Assembly: GCA_963769715.1 (NCBI GenBank)
Contig: CAVYNE010000013.1
Coordinates: 50,887-114,886 of the forward strand
DNA length: 64,000 bases
Source of the DNA: Palsa-504 sp963769715
GTDB taxonomy: Bacteria > Actinomycetota > Actinomycetes > Streptosporangiales > Streptosporangiaceae
Reading direction: 5' to 3'
The notes under the pieces are model-generated. The model saw nothing but the letters and a program-made list of their open reading frames with translations, had not been told where the DNA came from and ran no database searches. Of this stretch, positions 40,401 to 48,065 are shown piece after piece (position 1 is the first letter of the stretch; every line of letters starts with the position of its first letter). Made by a program: the position numbers and the translations under genes.

Positions 40401-41039
40401 GTGCCCGAGGTCAAGATCGCCGCCGAGACTCGTGACGAGTTCGGCAAGGGCGCTGCCCGCCGTATCCGCCGCGAGGGCCGGGTGCCCGCCGTGCTGTACG
40501 GCCACGGCACGGAGACCCGTCACCTGACCCTGCCCGGGCATGACCTGATGCGGGCGCTGCGGACGTCGAACGCCCTGCTGACCCTCGAGGGCCTCAAGAA
40601 CGGCAGCGAGATCGCGCTGCCCAAGGCCGTACAGCGGGATCCGCTCACGGGGATCATCGAGCACGTCGACCTGATCCTGGTCCGGCGCGGTGAGAAGGTC
40701 ACCATCGAGGTGCCGGTCCGGATCACCGGTGAGATCGCCCCCGGCGACGGGATGCTCAACCAGCAGCTCGTGCAGATCACGGTCGAGGCCGAGGCGACGA
40801 ACATCCCGCGGGGCATCGACGTCGACGTCGACGGCATGGATATCGGTCAGGCGGTGCACGCCAGCGACCTGAAGCTGCCGCCGGGCGTCAGCCTGCAGGT
40901 CGACCCGGAGACGCTGGTCCTGGCCGTCATCGCCCGGACGACCGCGGAAGAGCCCGAGGAAGACGAAGAGGCAGCAGAGGTGCCGGAGTCGCTGGCTGCT
41001 GAGACGGCCGCCGACAGCGAAGGGGCGCAGGCCGGCTGA
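40401..41039 (+). CDS. rplY: 50S ribosomal protein L25 (CTC family)
   Basis: 5S rRNA-binding ribosomal protein, long (CTC) form with an L25 N-domain and a TL5 C-domain. 212 residues: VKIAAETRDEFGKGAARRIRREGRVPAVLYGHG, LPKAVQRDPLTGIIEHVDLILVRRGEKVTIEVPVRITGE, and IPRGIDVDVDGMDIGQAVHASDLKLPPGV, then an acidic tail. GTG 40401 is preceded by GAGGAGA. A TACACT -10-like hexamer lies at 40354-40359. The stop shares bases with the only available start of pth (CTGA). Confidence 0.95.
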   Translation: MPEVKIAAETRDEFGKGAARRIRREGRVPAVLYGHGTETRHLTLPGHDLMRALRTSNALLTLEGLKNGSEIALPKAVQRDPLTGIIEHVDLILVRRGEKVTIEVPVRITGEIAPGDGMLNQQLVQITVEAEATNIPRGIDVDVDGMDIGQAVHASDLKLPPGVSLQVDPETLVLAVIARTTAEEPEEDEEAAEVPESLAAETAADSEGAQAG

Positions 41040-41632
41040 CCGGGGAACGCTGGATCATCGCCGGCCTCGGCAACCCGGGGCCGGAGTACGCGGGCAACAG
41101 GCACAACGCGGGACATATGGTGACGGCTCTGCTCGCCGAGCGGGCTGGAGTGCGCTTCAAGGCGCACCGGTCGGGCAACGACATCGCCGAGGGGCGGCTC
41201 GGCGAGGTTCCGGTCACGCTGGCCCGGCCGCGCTCCTACATGAACCTGTCCGGTAAGCCGGTCGCGGCGCTGGCCGCGTTCTACAAGATCCCGCCGGAAC
41301 GGCTCGTGGTCATCCACGACGAGCTGGACATCCCGTTCGGCGTGGTGAGGCTGAAGCTCGGCGGCGGCGACAACGGCCACAACGGGCTCCGCTCCATCAC
41401 GGCGGCCCTCGGGACGCGAGACTACTACCGGGTCAGGTTCGGCATCGGCAGGCCGCCCGGCCGGATGGAGGCCGCCACCTACGTGCTGCGCGACTTCAGC
41501 ACGGCCGAACGCAAGGACCTGCCGCTGTTCATCGACCGCGCCGCCGATGCCACCGAGACGCTCATCACCAAGGGCCTGGCCGACGCCCAGAACATCTACC
41601 ACGCCGACTGGCCCGAGGAGGCCTCTCGATGA
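41036..41632 (+). CDS. pth: Peptidyl-tRNA hydrolase, apparently initiated at CTG
   Basis: Recycles peptidyl-tRNA by cleaving the ester bond. The catalytic N-terminus is present: WIIAGLGNPGPEYAGNRHNAGHMV (Asn of GLGNPG; catalytic His of NRHNAGH), then RPRSYMNLSGKPVAAL, VIHDELDIPFG and GGDNGHNGLRSI. From the TGA at 41000-41002 to the GLGNPG codons there is no ATG, GTG or TTG; the first usable codon is CTG 41036 in a CTGA overlap with rplY, with AAGGGG ten bases upstream. The first ATG (41117) would delete the active site. The 198-residue length is then normal. The stop overlaps cysQ (ATGA). Confidence 0.88.
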   Translation: MTGERWIIAGLGNPGPEYAGNRHNAGHMVTALLAERAGVRFKAHRSGNDIAEGRLGEVPVTLARPRSYMNLSGKPVAALAAFYKIPPERLVVIHDELDIPFGVVRLKLGGGDNGHNGLRSITAALGTRDYYRVRFGIGRPPGRMEAATYVLRDFSTAERKDLPLFIDRAADATETLITKGLADAQNIYHADWPEEASR

Positions 41633-42498
41633 CCGGGGACGATCACGCACTCGCCCGCGACCTGGCCGAGCAGGCGGGCCGGCGGCTGATCGAGCTGCGG
41701 GCTCAGGGCGGGGATCCTGACGTGCTCCGCAAGGCCGGCGACCGGCGCTCGCACGAGTTTCTCACCGCAGAGCTAGCGGCCCGGCGCCCCGGTGACGTCG
41801 TGCTCTCCGAGGAGGGTGCCGACAACCCGGCGCGCCTGGACGCGCGCCGGGTCTGGATCGTCGACCCGCTCGACGGGACCAGGGAGTTCGGCGAGCCGGG
41901 CCGGACCGACTGGGCCGTCCACGTGGCCCTATGGGAAAAGACAGAGTGGGAACGGAGCGAGGGCAGCGGCCCCGGCGACCTGCTGGCTCCTCTTCCGGGG
42001 GAACCCATCCCCCCGGACCCCCCTTCGGGAGGGACGACCCCCCCGAGGCCCCCCGGGGGCTTGACCGCCGGCGCGGTCGCGCTCCCGGCCCAGGGCCAAG
42101 TGCTGTCCACGCTCGAACCGCCGCCCCCGCCCGAACCAGGCCCGGCGTCCGGTCGGATCCGCATCGTGGTGAGCCGAACGCGTGCACCACAGCTCGTTCG
42201 GAATATTGCCGATCTTATTAATGCTGAACTGGTTCCCCTGGGGTCAGCGGGAGCTAAGGTGGCGGCGGTGGTCGGCGGCGAGGTTGACGCGTACGTGCAC
42301 GGTGGCGGGTTCTACGAATGGGACACCGCCGCACCCGTCGCGGTGGCGCGGGCAGCCGGGTTCCATGCGTCCCGCATCGACGGCTCCGCGCTCGTTTACA
42401 ACCAGCCTGACCTGCTGATGCCAGATATCCTGGTGTGTCGGCCCGCGCTCGCGGCCACGCTCCTGCAAGCCATCCGGGAAGTCACGCATGCGCCCTGA
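41629..42498 (+). CDS. cysQ: 3'(2'),5'-bisphosphate nucleotidase CysQ-like
   Basis: Inositol-monophosphatase-fold enzyme that removes phosphate from PAP, a by-product of sulfate assimilation. Metal motifs: LSEEGADNPARLDARRVWIVDPLDGTREFGE (E..DPLDGT) and FYEWDTAAPVAVARAAGF. 289 residues, somewhat long because of a Pro/Gly-rich insertion (~residues 120-165) encoded largely by a C-run repeat. ATG 41629 overlaps the pth stop, and the 3' end overlaps cysD by 11 bases. Its place directly before cysD and cysN supports the sulfate role over general inositol phosphatase. Confidence 0.9.
   Translation: MTGDDHALARDLAEQAGRRLIELRAQGGDPDVLRKAGDRRSHEFLTAELAARRPGDVVLSEEGADNPARLDARRVWIVDPLDGTREFGEPGRTDWAVHVALWEKTEWERSEGSGPGDLLAPLPGEPIPPDPPSGGTTPPRPPGGLTAGAVALPAQGQVLSTLEPPPPPEPGPASGRIRIVVSRTRAPQLVRNIADLINAELVPLGSAGAKVAAVVGGEVDAYVHGGGFYEWDTAAPVAVARAAGFHASRIDGSALVYNQPDLLMPDILVCRPALAATLLQAIREVTHAP
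41995..42060. repeat. G/C-run dispersed repeat, copy B (inside cysQ)
   Basis: Complement of the G6-N3-G6 element, occurring twice in tandem: GGGGGAACCCATCCCCCC and GGGAGGGACGACCCCCCC followed by GAGGCCCCCC. It encodes Pro/Gly/Thr (PSGGTTPPRPPGG). The GGTTPP-x-PP stretch also appears in the nuoM copy in the same orientation and frame. Confidence 0.6.
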
Positions 42499-43399
42499 TT
42501 ATCAGTTGTCCCAGCTTGACGTGCTCGAGGCCGAGGCCATCCACGTGATGCGCGAGGTCGCGGCCGAATTCGAGCGGCCGGTGCTGCTGTTCTCCGGAGG
42601 CAAGGACTCGATCGTGATGCTGGCGCTGGCCGAGAAGGCGTTCTGGCCGGCTCGCATCCCGTTCCCGGTGATGCACGTGGACACCGGGCACAACTTCCCC
42701 GAGGTGCTCGAATTCCGCGACCGGCGGGTGGCCGAGCTGGCCGTCCGGCTGGTGGTCGCGTCGGTGCAGGAGTCCATCGACGCCGGGCGGGTGGCCGAGG
42801 AGACCGGCAGGCACGCGAGCCGGAACCGGCTGCAGACGGTGACCTTGCTGGACGCGATCGAGGACCACAGGTTCGACGCGCTGTTCGGCGGCGCGCGGCG
42901 GGACGAGGAGAAGGCCAGGGCGAAGGAGCGGGTGTTCTCGTTCCGGGACGAGTTCGGCCAGTGGGACCCGAAGAACCAGCGGCCGGAGCTGTGGAACCTG
43001 TACAACACCCGGCTGCACCGCGGCGAGCACATCCGCGTGTTCCCGCTGTCCAACTGGACCGAGCTTGACGTCTGGGCGTACATCGAGCGGGAGGAGCTCG
43101 GCATCCCGTCCATCTACTACGCGCACGAGCGGCAGGTGTTCGAGCGGGACGGCCTGCTGCTGGCCGACAACCCCTACGTGCCGCGGGGCGAGGACGAGCC
43201 GCTGTTCGCGGCCACGGTGCGGTACCGGACGGTCGGCGACATGACCGGCACCGGGGCCGTCTCCTCCTCGGCCCGGACGGTGGCCGAGGTCATCGCGGAG
43301 GTGGCGGCGACCCGGATCACCGAGCGCGGCCAGACCCGGGGCGACGACCGGGTCAGCGAGGCGGCCATGGAAGACCGCAAGCGCGAGGGGTACTTCTGA
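42488..43399 (+). CDS. cysD: Sulfate adenylyltransferase subunit 2
   Basis: Catalytic ATP sulfurylase subunit that adenylates sulfate to APS. 303 residues with the PP-loop VLLFSGGKDSIVML, VMHVDTGHNFPEVLEFRD, ALFGGARRDEEKARAKERVFSFRDEFGQWDPKNQRPELWNLYN and VFPLSNWTELDVWAYI. It ends ...KREGYF, the usual CysD terminus. The ATG lies inside cysQ (11-base overlap) and the stop overlaps the cysN ATG by one base. Confidence 0.97.
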   Translation: MRPDYQLSQLDVLEAEAIHVMREVAAEFERPVLLFSGGKDSIVMLALAEKAFWPARIPFPVMHVDTGHNFPEVLEFRDRRVAELAVRLVVASVQESIDAGRVAEETGRHASRNRLQTVTLLDAIEDHRFDALFGGARRDEEKARAKERVFSFRDEFGQWDPKNQRPELWNLYNTRLHRGEHIRVFPLSNWTELDVWAYIEREELGIPSIYYAHERQVFERDGLLLADNPYVPRGEDEPLFAATVRYRTVGDMTGTGAVSSSARTVAEVIAEVAATRITERGQTRGDDRVSEAAMEDRKREGYF

Positions 43400-44661
43400 T
43401 GGACATTTTGCGGTTCGCCACGGCCGGCTCGGTGGATGACGGCAAGTCAACGCTGATCGGGCGGCTGCTGTATGACTCCAAGTCGATCTTCGCCGACCAG
43501 CTGGAAGCGGTCGAGCGGACCAGCCGGGACCGCGGCGAGGACCACACCAACCTGGCCCTGCTCACCGACGGGCTGCGGGCCGAACGGGAGCAGGGCATCA
43601 CGATCGACGTCGCTTACCGGTACTTCGCGACGCCGCGGCGCAAGTTCATCATCGCCGACACCCCCGGCCACATTCAGTACACCCGCAACATGGTGACCGG
43701 CGCGTCAACGGCTGACCTCGCGATAGTGCTGGTGGACGCGCGCAACGGGCTGACCGAGCAGTCGCGGCGGCACGCGTTCCTGGCCACGCTGCTACGCGTG
43801 CCGCACATGGTGCTGGCCGTGAACAAGATGGACCTCGTCGACTACTCGGCCGAGGTGTTCGAGCGGATCTGCAACGACTTCTCCGCGTTCGCGGCGCGGC
43901 TGGACATCGGCGACCTGACCTTCATCCCGATCTCCGCGCTGCACGGCGACAACGTGGTGGACCGCTCCGCCAACATGGGCTGGTACGACGGGCCCTCGCT
44001 GCTGCACCACCTGGAGCACGTGCACATCGCGTCGGACCGCAACATGATCGACGTCCGGTTCCCGGTGCAGTACGTCATCCGGCCGCACGCGGCCACCGAC
44101 GCCGAACTGCACGACTACCGCGGCTACGCCGGCCAGGTGGCCGGCGGCGTGCTCAAGCCAGGCGACGAGGTGCTGCACCTGCCCTCCGGTTTCTCCACCC
44201 GGGTGCGGCGCATCGAGTCGGCCGGGACGCAGGTGCCCGAGGCGTTCGCGCCGATGTCGGTGACGCTGCTGCTCGACGACGACGTGGACATCTCGCGCGG
44301 CGACATGATCTGCCGCCCGAACAACCGGCCGGCCGCGGCCCAGGACATCGAGGCGATGGTCTGCTGGATGTCGTCCGAGGCGGTGCTGGCGCGGCGCAGC
44401 CGGCTGGTCGTCAAGCACACCTCGCGCACGGTGAAGGCGATCGTCACCGACCTGCACTACCGGATCGACGTGAACACCCTGCACCGCGACGAGTCCGCGA
44501 CCCAGCTGGGGCTGAACGAGATCGGCCGGGTCAGGCTCCGCCTCACCCAGCCGATCTTCTGCGATCCGTACGCCAGGAACCGCATCACCGGCGGCCTCAT
44601 CCTGATCGACGAGACCGCCAACGCCACCGTGGGCGCCGCCATGATCACCGTGGCCAGCTAA
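43399..44661 (+). CDS. cysN: Sulfate adenylyltransferase subunit 1 (GTPase)
   Basis: GTPase that drives APS formation by CysD. 420 residues with G1 TAGSVDDGKSTLIGRLL, REQGITIDVAYRYF (G2), ADTPGHIQYTRNM (G3), NKMD (G4) and the EF-Tu-like beta-barrel domains. There is no fused APS kinase (CysC) domain, and no cysC or cysH is adjacent, so downstream steps are encoded elsewhere. The gene is followed by a long palindrome. Confidence 0.97.
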   Translation: MDILRFATAGSVDDGKSTLIGRLLYDSKSIFADQLEAVERTSRDRGEDHTNLALLTDGLRAEREQGITIDVAYRYFATPRRKFIIADTPGHIQYTRNMVTGASTADLAIVLVDARNGLTEQSRRHAFLATLLRVPHMVLAVNKMDLVDYSAEVFERICNDFSAFAARLDIGDLTFIPISALHGDNVVDRSANMGWYDGPSLLHHLEHVHIASDRNMIDVRFPVQYVIRPHAATDAELHDYRGYAGQVAGGVLKPGDEVLHLPSGFSTRVRRIESAGTQVPEAFAPMSVTLLLDDDVDISRGDMICRPNNRPAAAQDIEAMVCWMSSEAVLARRSRLVVKHTSRTVKAIVTDLHYRIDVNTLHRDESATQLGLNEIGRVRLRLTQPIFCDPYARNRITGGLILIDETANATVGAAMITVAS

Positions 44662-44756
44662 CCGCGCGGGCAAACCCCAATCCAAGCATCGTGGACACAA
44701 ACCCTCTGCTGGCGGGTAATCCAGGACCTTAAGAGGCACCCTCGCACGGGCTGTTT

Positions 44757-44809
44757 CATGATCATGTGCAGTTTGCGTCAAATAGTGTCCCGAACTGCAC
44801 ATGATCATG
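44757..44809. terminator. Perfect 17-bp palindrome after cysN
   Basis: CATGATCATGTGCAGTT (44757-44773) and its exact complement (44793-44809) with a 19-base spacer TGCGTCAAATAGTGTCCCG. It lies 96 bases past cysN in a 296-base gap. It probably terminates the rplY-cysN transcript, though its AT-richer, self-palindromic ATGATCAT core is unusual for a terminator. The remainder of 44662-44957 shows no gene. Confidence 0.55.
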
Positions 44810-44957
44810 GTCCGCGCCCGGAATGTCTCAACTTGAGGTTTACTCATAACCGGACATAACGGGTCGCTCGCGCCGCGAGGGGCGCCGCCAGGGGTGCACG
44901 TGCGCGGTGGGGGTATGACCCGAATTGCGGCATATCGACGTTAGACCGGGAGCTAAT

Positions 44958-47234
44958 GTGAGCGCTGGTACTACCCCGTTCCACGACCTGAGGGACTTCG
45001 TGGCGATACCGCGGGTGGCGGCGCTGCGGCTGGCACCGGACGGGACCTGGCTGGCGGCGGCCGTGCAGACGTTGAGCGCGGACCGGAAGAAGTACCTGAC
45101 CAGCATCTGGCGGATCGACCCCCAGGGTGGCCCGAGCCGGCGGCTGACCCGGTCCGCCGAGGGCGAGGGCAGCCCGCGTTTCCTGCCCGACGGGTCGCTG
45201 CTGTTCACCTCCAGGCGGACCCGAGATCCTGACCCCGGCCTGAAGGCCACTGGACCGGACGCCGACTCCGGTTCCGGGGATGATGTCGCCGCGCTGTGGC
45301 TGCTGCCCGCGGCCGGCGGCGAGGCCCGGGTGGTAGCGGCCCTGCCCGGCGGCGTCACGGCCGCCGAGGTGGCCAGGGACGCTGGCGGGATCGTGGTCAG
45401 CTCGCCGGTGCTGCCCGCATCCGGAGAGGGGAACAGCGCCGAGGACGACGCGCGGCTGCGCCAGGAGCGCAAGGAGGCCGGGATCACCGCCATCTTGCAC
45501 GAGTCCGCGCCGGTCAGGTACTGGGACCACGACCTGGGGCCGGACCAGCCCAGGCTGTTCGCCGTCGACCCCGACCAGGTGCCGGAAACGGACATCGGGT
45601 GGGCTGGCGGGGACAAAGAACTCCGGGTGCCGGAAGTGGGCAGTAGTAGCAGAGCGGAGGGCGGCGAAGATCAAGGGCATGCAGGGACCGAACGGGCGGC
45701 GAAATCAGCCCGGTACCGTGACCTCACGCCCGAGCCGGGGCGTGCGCTCGACGGGGAAGCGTTCGAGCTGACCCCGGACGGCACCTCGGTCGTCACCGGA
45801 TGGTGGCAGTGGGATCCCGCGGGCGAGTCGCATTGCGAACTGGTCATGATCGACGTGGCCAGCGGCAAGCGGCGGGTGCTGCTGTCCGCGCCCGAGTTCG
45901 ACTTCTCCAGCCCGCGGGTCTCGCCCGACGGGCGGTTCATCGTCTGCCAGCGCGAACGGCACGCCACCGCCGAGCGGCCGGTAGACCTCACCCTGGTGGT
46001 GCTGGACGCTGGCGACTCAGGCACTGGCGGCCCGGGCACTGACGGCTCAGGCACTGGCGGCTCAGGCACTGGCGGCCCGGGCACTGGCGGCTGGGACGCG
46101 GCCGGCGAGCCGGGCCGTAACCTGCTGCCCGGCTACGACCGGTGGCCGACCGAACCGGCCTGGTCGCACGATTCCCGCACGCTGTACTTCGCCGCCGACG
46201 ACGGGGGCAGGCGGCCGGTGTTCCGCGTGGACACCGAAACTGGCGAGGTCACCCGCGTGACCGCCGACGACGGCGCGTACACCGACCTGAACCCCGGGCC
46301 GGACGGCCGGTATCTGTACGCGCTGCGGGCGACGGTGGACTCACCGCCCACTCCGGTCCGCATCGATTTGAACCCCAAAGCGACGGGTACCGAGCCGGCC
46401 GCGCTGGAGGGTCCCGGAACCCCGCTTACCGTGCCCGGCCGGCTGGCGGAGGTCCAGGCGACCGCCGATGACGGTCAGCCGATCCGGTCCTGGCTCGTGC
46501 TTCCTCCGGCAGCGTCGGCGGACCGCCCGGCGCCCCTGCTGCTGTGGGTGCACGGCGGGCCCATGAGCAGCTGGAATTCCTGGTCGTGGCGGTGGAATCC
46601 GTGGTTGATGGCCGCCCGCGGTTACGCCGTGCTGCTGCCGGACCCGGCGCTGTCCACCGGATACGGCCAGGCGTTCATCGCCCGCGGGCACCGCGACTGG
46701 GGCGCCCGGCCGTCGGCCGACATCATGGCCGTCACCGACGCCGCCCTGGCCCGTCCGGACATCGACGCGGACCGGGTCGCCATGATGGGCGGGTCCTACG
46801 GCGGCTACATGGCGAACTGGATGGCGGGCCACACCGACCGCTTCAAGGCGATCGTGAGTCACGCCGGGCTGTGGACGCTCGAGGCGATGTTCGGCACTAC
46901 GGACCACCCGATGTTCTGGCGGCCGCAGTTCGGCGACCCGCTGACCAGCCCGGCGATGTACGAGGCGAACTCGCCGCACCGGCACATCGGCCAGATCCGC
47001 ACGCCGATGCTGGTCATCCACGGGAACAAGGACTACCGGGTGCCGGTCGGCGAGGCGCTGCGGCTGTGGTGGGACCTGTCGTGGCACGGGGCGGAGGCCA
47101 AGTTCCTCTACTTCCCCGACGAGAACCACTGGATCCTCACCCCGGGCAACGCGCGGATCTGGTACGAGACGGTCTTCGCCTTCCTGGCCGAGCACGTCCT
47201 CGGCCAGCCCTGGGAACGCCCCGCGCTGCTGTGA
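44958..47234 (+). CDS. S9-family serine peptidase (prolyl oligopeptidase/acylaminoacyl peptidase-like)
   Basis: 758 residues. An N-terminal beta-propeller (repeats such as SPRFLPDGSLLFTSRR, FSSPRVSPDGRFIVCQ, EPAWSHDSRTLYFAADDGG) is followed by an alpha/beta hydrolase domain with LLLWVHGGPMSSW (oxyanion region), nucleophile MMGGSYGGYMANW, Asp in IHGNKDYRVPV and His in PDENHWIL. No signal peptide, so likely cytosolic peptide turnover. GTG 44958 follows CGGGAGCTAAT; an upstream in-frame start at 44925 is less likely. Five 15-bp repeats (46020-46094) encode a Gly/Thr-rich loop in the propeller. Confidence 0.9.
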   Translation: MSAGTTPFHDLRDFVAIPRVAALRLAPDGTWLAAAVQTLSADRKKYLTSIWRIDPQGGPSRRLTRSAEGEGSPRFLPDGSLLFTSRRTRDPDPGLKATGPDADSGSGDDVAALWLLPAAGGEARVVAALPGGVTAAEVARDAGGIVVSSPVLPASGEGNSAEDDARLRQERKEAGITAILHESAPVRYWDHDLGPDQPRLFAVDPDQVPETDIGWAGGDKELRVPEVGSSSRAEGGEDQGHAGTERAAKSARYRDLTPEPGRALDGEAFELTPDGTSVVTGWWQWDPAGESHCELVMIDVASGKRRVLLSAPEFDFSSPRVSPDGRFIVCQRERHATAERPVDLTLVVLDAGDSGTGGPGTDGSGTGGSGTGGPGTGGWDAAGEPGRNLLPGYDRWPTEPAWSHDSRTLYFAADDGGRRPVFRVDTETGEVTRVTADDGAYTDLNPGPDGRYLYALRATVDSPPTPVRIDLNPKATGTEPAALEGPGTPLTVPGRLAEVQATADDGQPIRSWLVLPPAASADRPAPLLLWVHGGPMSSWNSWSWRWNPWLMAARGYAVLLPDPALSTGYGQAFIARGHRDWGARPSADIMAVTDAALARPDIDADRVAMMGGSYGGYMANWMAGHTDRFKAIVSHAGLWTLEAMFGTTDHPMFWRPQFGDPLTSPAMYEANSPHRHIGQIRTPMLVIHGNKDYRVPVGEALRLWWDLSWHGAEAKFLYFPDENHWILTPGNARIWYETVFAFLAEHVLGQPWERPALL
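46020..46094 (+). repeat. Five 15-bp tandem repeats in the S9 peptidase
   Basis: Units GGCACTGGCGGCTCA with small changes encode Gly-Thr-Gly/Asp-Gly-Pro/Ser/Trp, inserted in a propeller loop. Same period as the arrays in rsmI, the GT2 gene and the ABC-F gene. Confidence 0.9.
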
Positions 47235-47259
47235 TCGCACCAGAACATAGGGTGGGCCT

Positions 47260-47979
47260 ATGTCCCGTGCCGACCTTGACAAGCAACCTGGTGACGTCGC
47301 GGCGATGTTCGACGCCATCGCCGGGCGCTACGACCTGCTGAACGACATTCTCTCCGGCGGCCAGGTCAGGCTGTGGCGGCGCGCCGTGGCGCGGATCACG
47401 GGCACCGGCCCGGGGGAGCGCGTGCTCGACCTGGCGGCCGGCACCGGGACCTCCTCGCTGACCTTCACCGCCACCGGGGCGGACTGCGTGGCCTGCGACT
47501 TCTCCCTCGGCATGCTCCGGGCCGGCCGAACCAAGATCGGCGACGGCCAGCGGTGCGACACGAGCGGACGACTGAGCTTCGTGGCCGGCGACGCGCTCCG
47601 GCTGCCGTTCCGCGACGGGGCGTTCGACGCGGTGACGATCTCGTTCGGGCTGCGGAACGTGGCTGACCCGGGCGCGGCCCTGGCCGAGATGCGCCGGGTG
47701 ACCCGGCCGGGCGGGCGGCTCGTGGTGTGCGAATTCAGCACGATCACGATTGCCCCGGTCGATATGCTTTACCGGCGATATCTGATCAACGTCCTGCCCG
47801 CGATCGCCCGGCGGACAGCCCGCAGCCCGGAGGCCTACGAGTACCTGGCCGAGTCGATCACGGACTGGCCCGCCCAGCGCGACCTGGCCGGCCTGATCGA
47901 AGGGGCCGGCTGGTCGGCGGTGCGATGGCGCGACCTGAACATGGGCATAGTGGCCGTGCACGTGGCCCGGCGCAGCTGA
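47260..47979 (+). CDS. menG: Demethylmenaquinone methyltransferase
   Basis: UbiE/MenG-family SAM methyltransferase for the last ring methylation of menaquinone. 239 residues: VAAMFDAIAGRYDLLNDILSGGQVRLWRR, VLDLAAGTGTSSLTFTATG (SAM), ACDFSLGMLRAG, FDAVTISFGLRNVADPGAALAEMRRVTRPGGRLVVCEFS, and ESITDWPAQRDLAGLIEGAGW. Its location just before the menJ-like gene and nuoA-N supports menaquinone over ubiquinone. Confidence 0.95.
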   Translation: MSRADLDKQPGDVAAMFDAIAGRYDLLNDILSGGQVRLWRRAVARITGTGPGERVLDLAAGTGTSSLTFTATGADCVACDFSLGMLRAGRTKIGDGQRCDTSGRLSFVAGDALRLPFRDGAFDAVTISFGLRNVADPGAALAEMRRVTRPGGRLVVCEFSTITIAPVDMLYRRYLINVLPAIARRTARSPEAYEYLAESITDWPAQRDLAGLIEGAGWSAVRWRDLNMGIVAVHVARRS

Positions 47980-48027
47980 CCCGAAGAAAAGCCGCGACCG
48001 GCTGGGTCTAAACTAATGGCAAAGAAT

Positions 48028-48045
48028 TTGTGAAGCGGTTCACAA
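48028..48045. promoter_or_regulatory. Rex (NADH/NAD+ redox sensor) operator
   Basis: TTGTGAA-GCGG-TTCACAA is a perfect match to the ROP consensus bound by Streptomyces Rex, which represses respiratory genes including cyd and nuo when NADH is low. It is 20 bases before the preferred menJ start, downstream of a TAAACT -10-like hexamer (48009-48014), so bound Rex would block transcription of menJ and the nuo genes. Confidence 0.85.
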
Positions 48046-48065
48046 GAACACCAGGATCTGATCAA

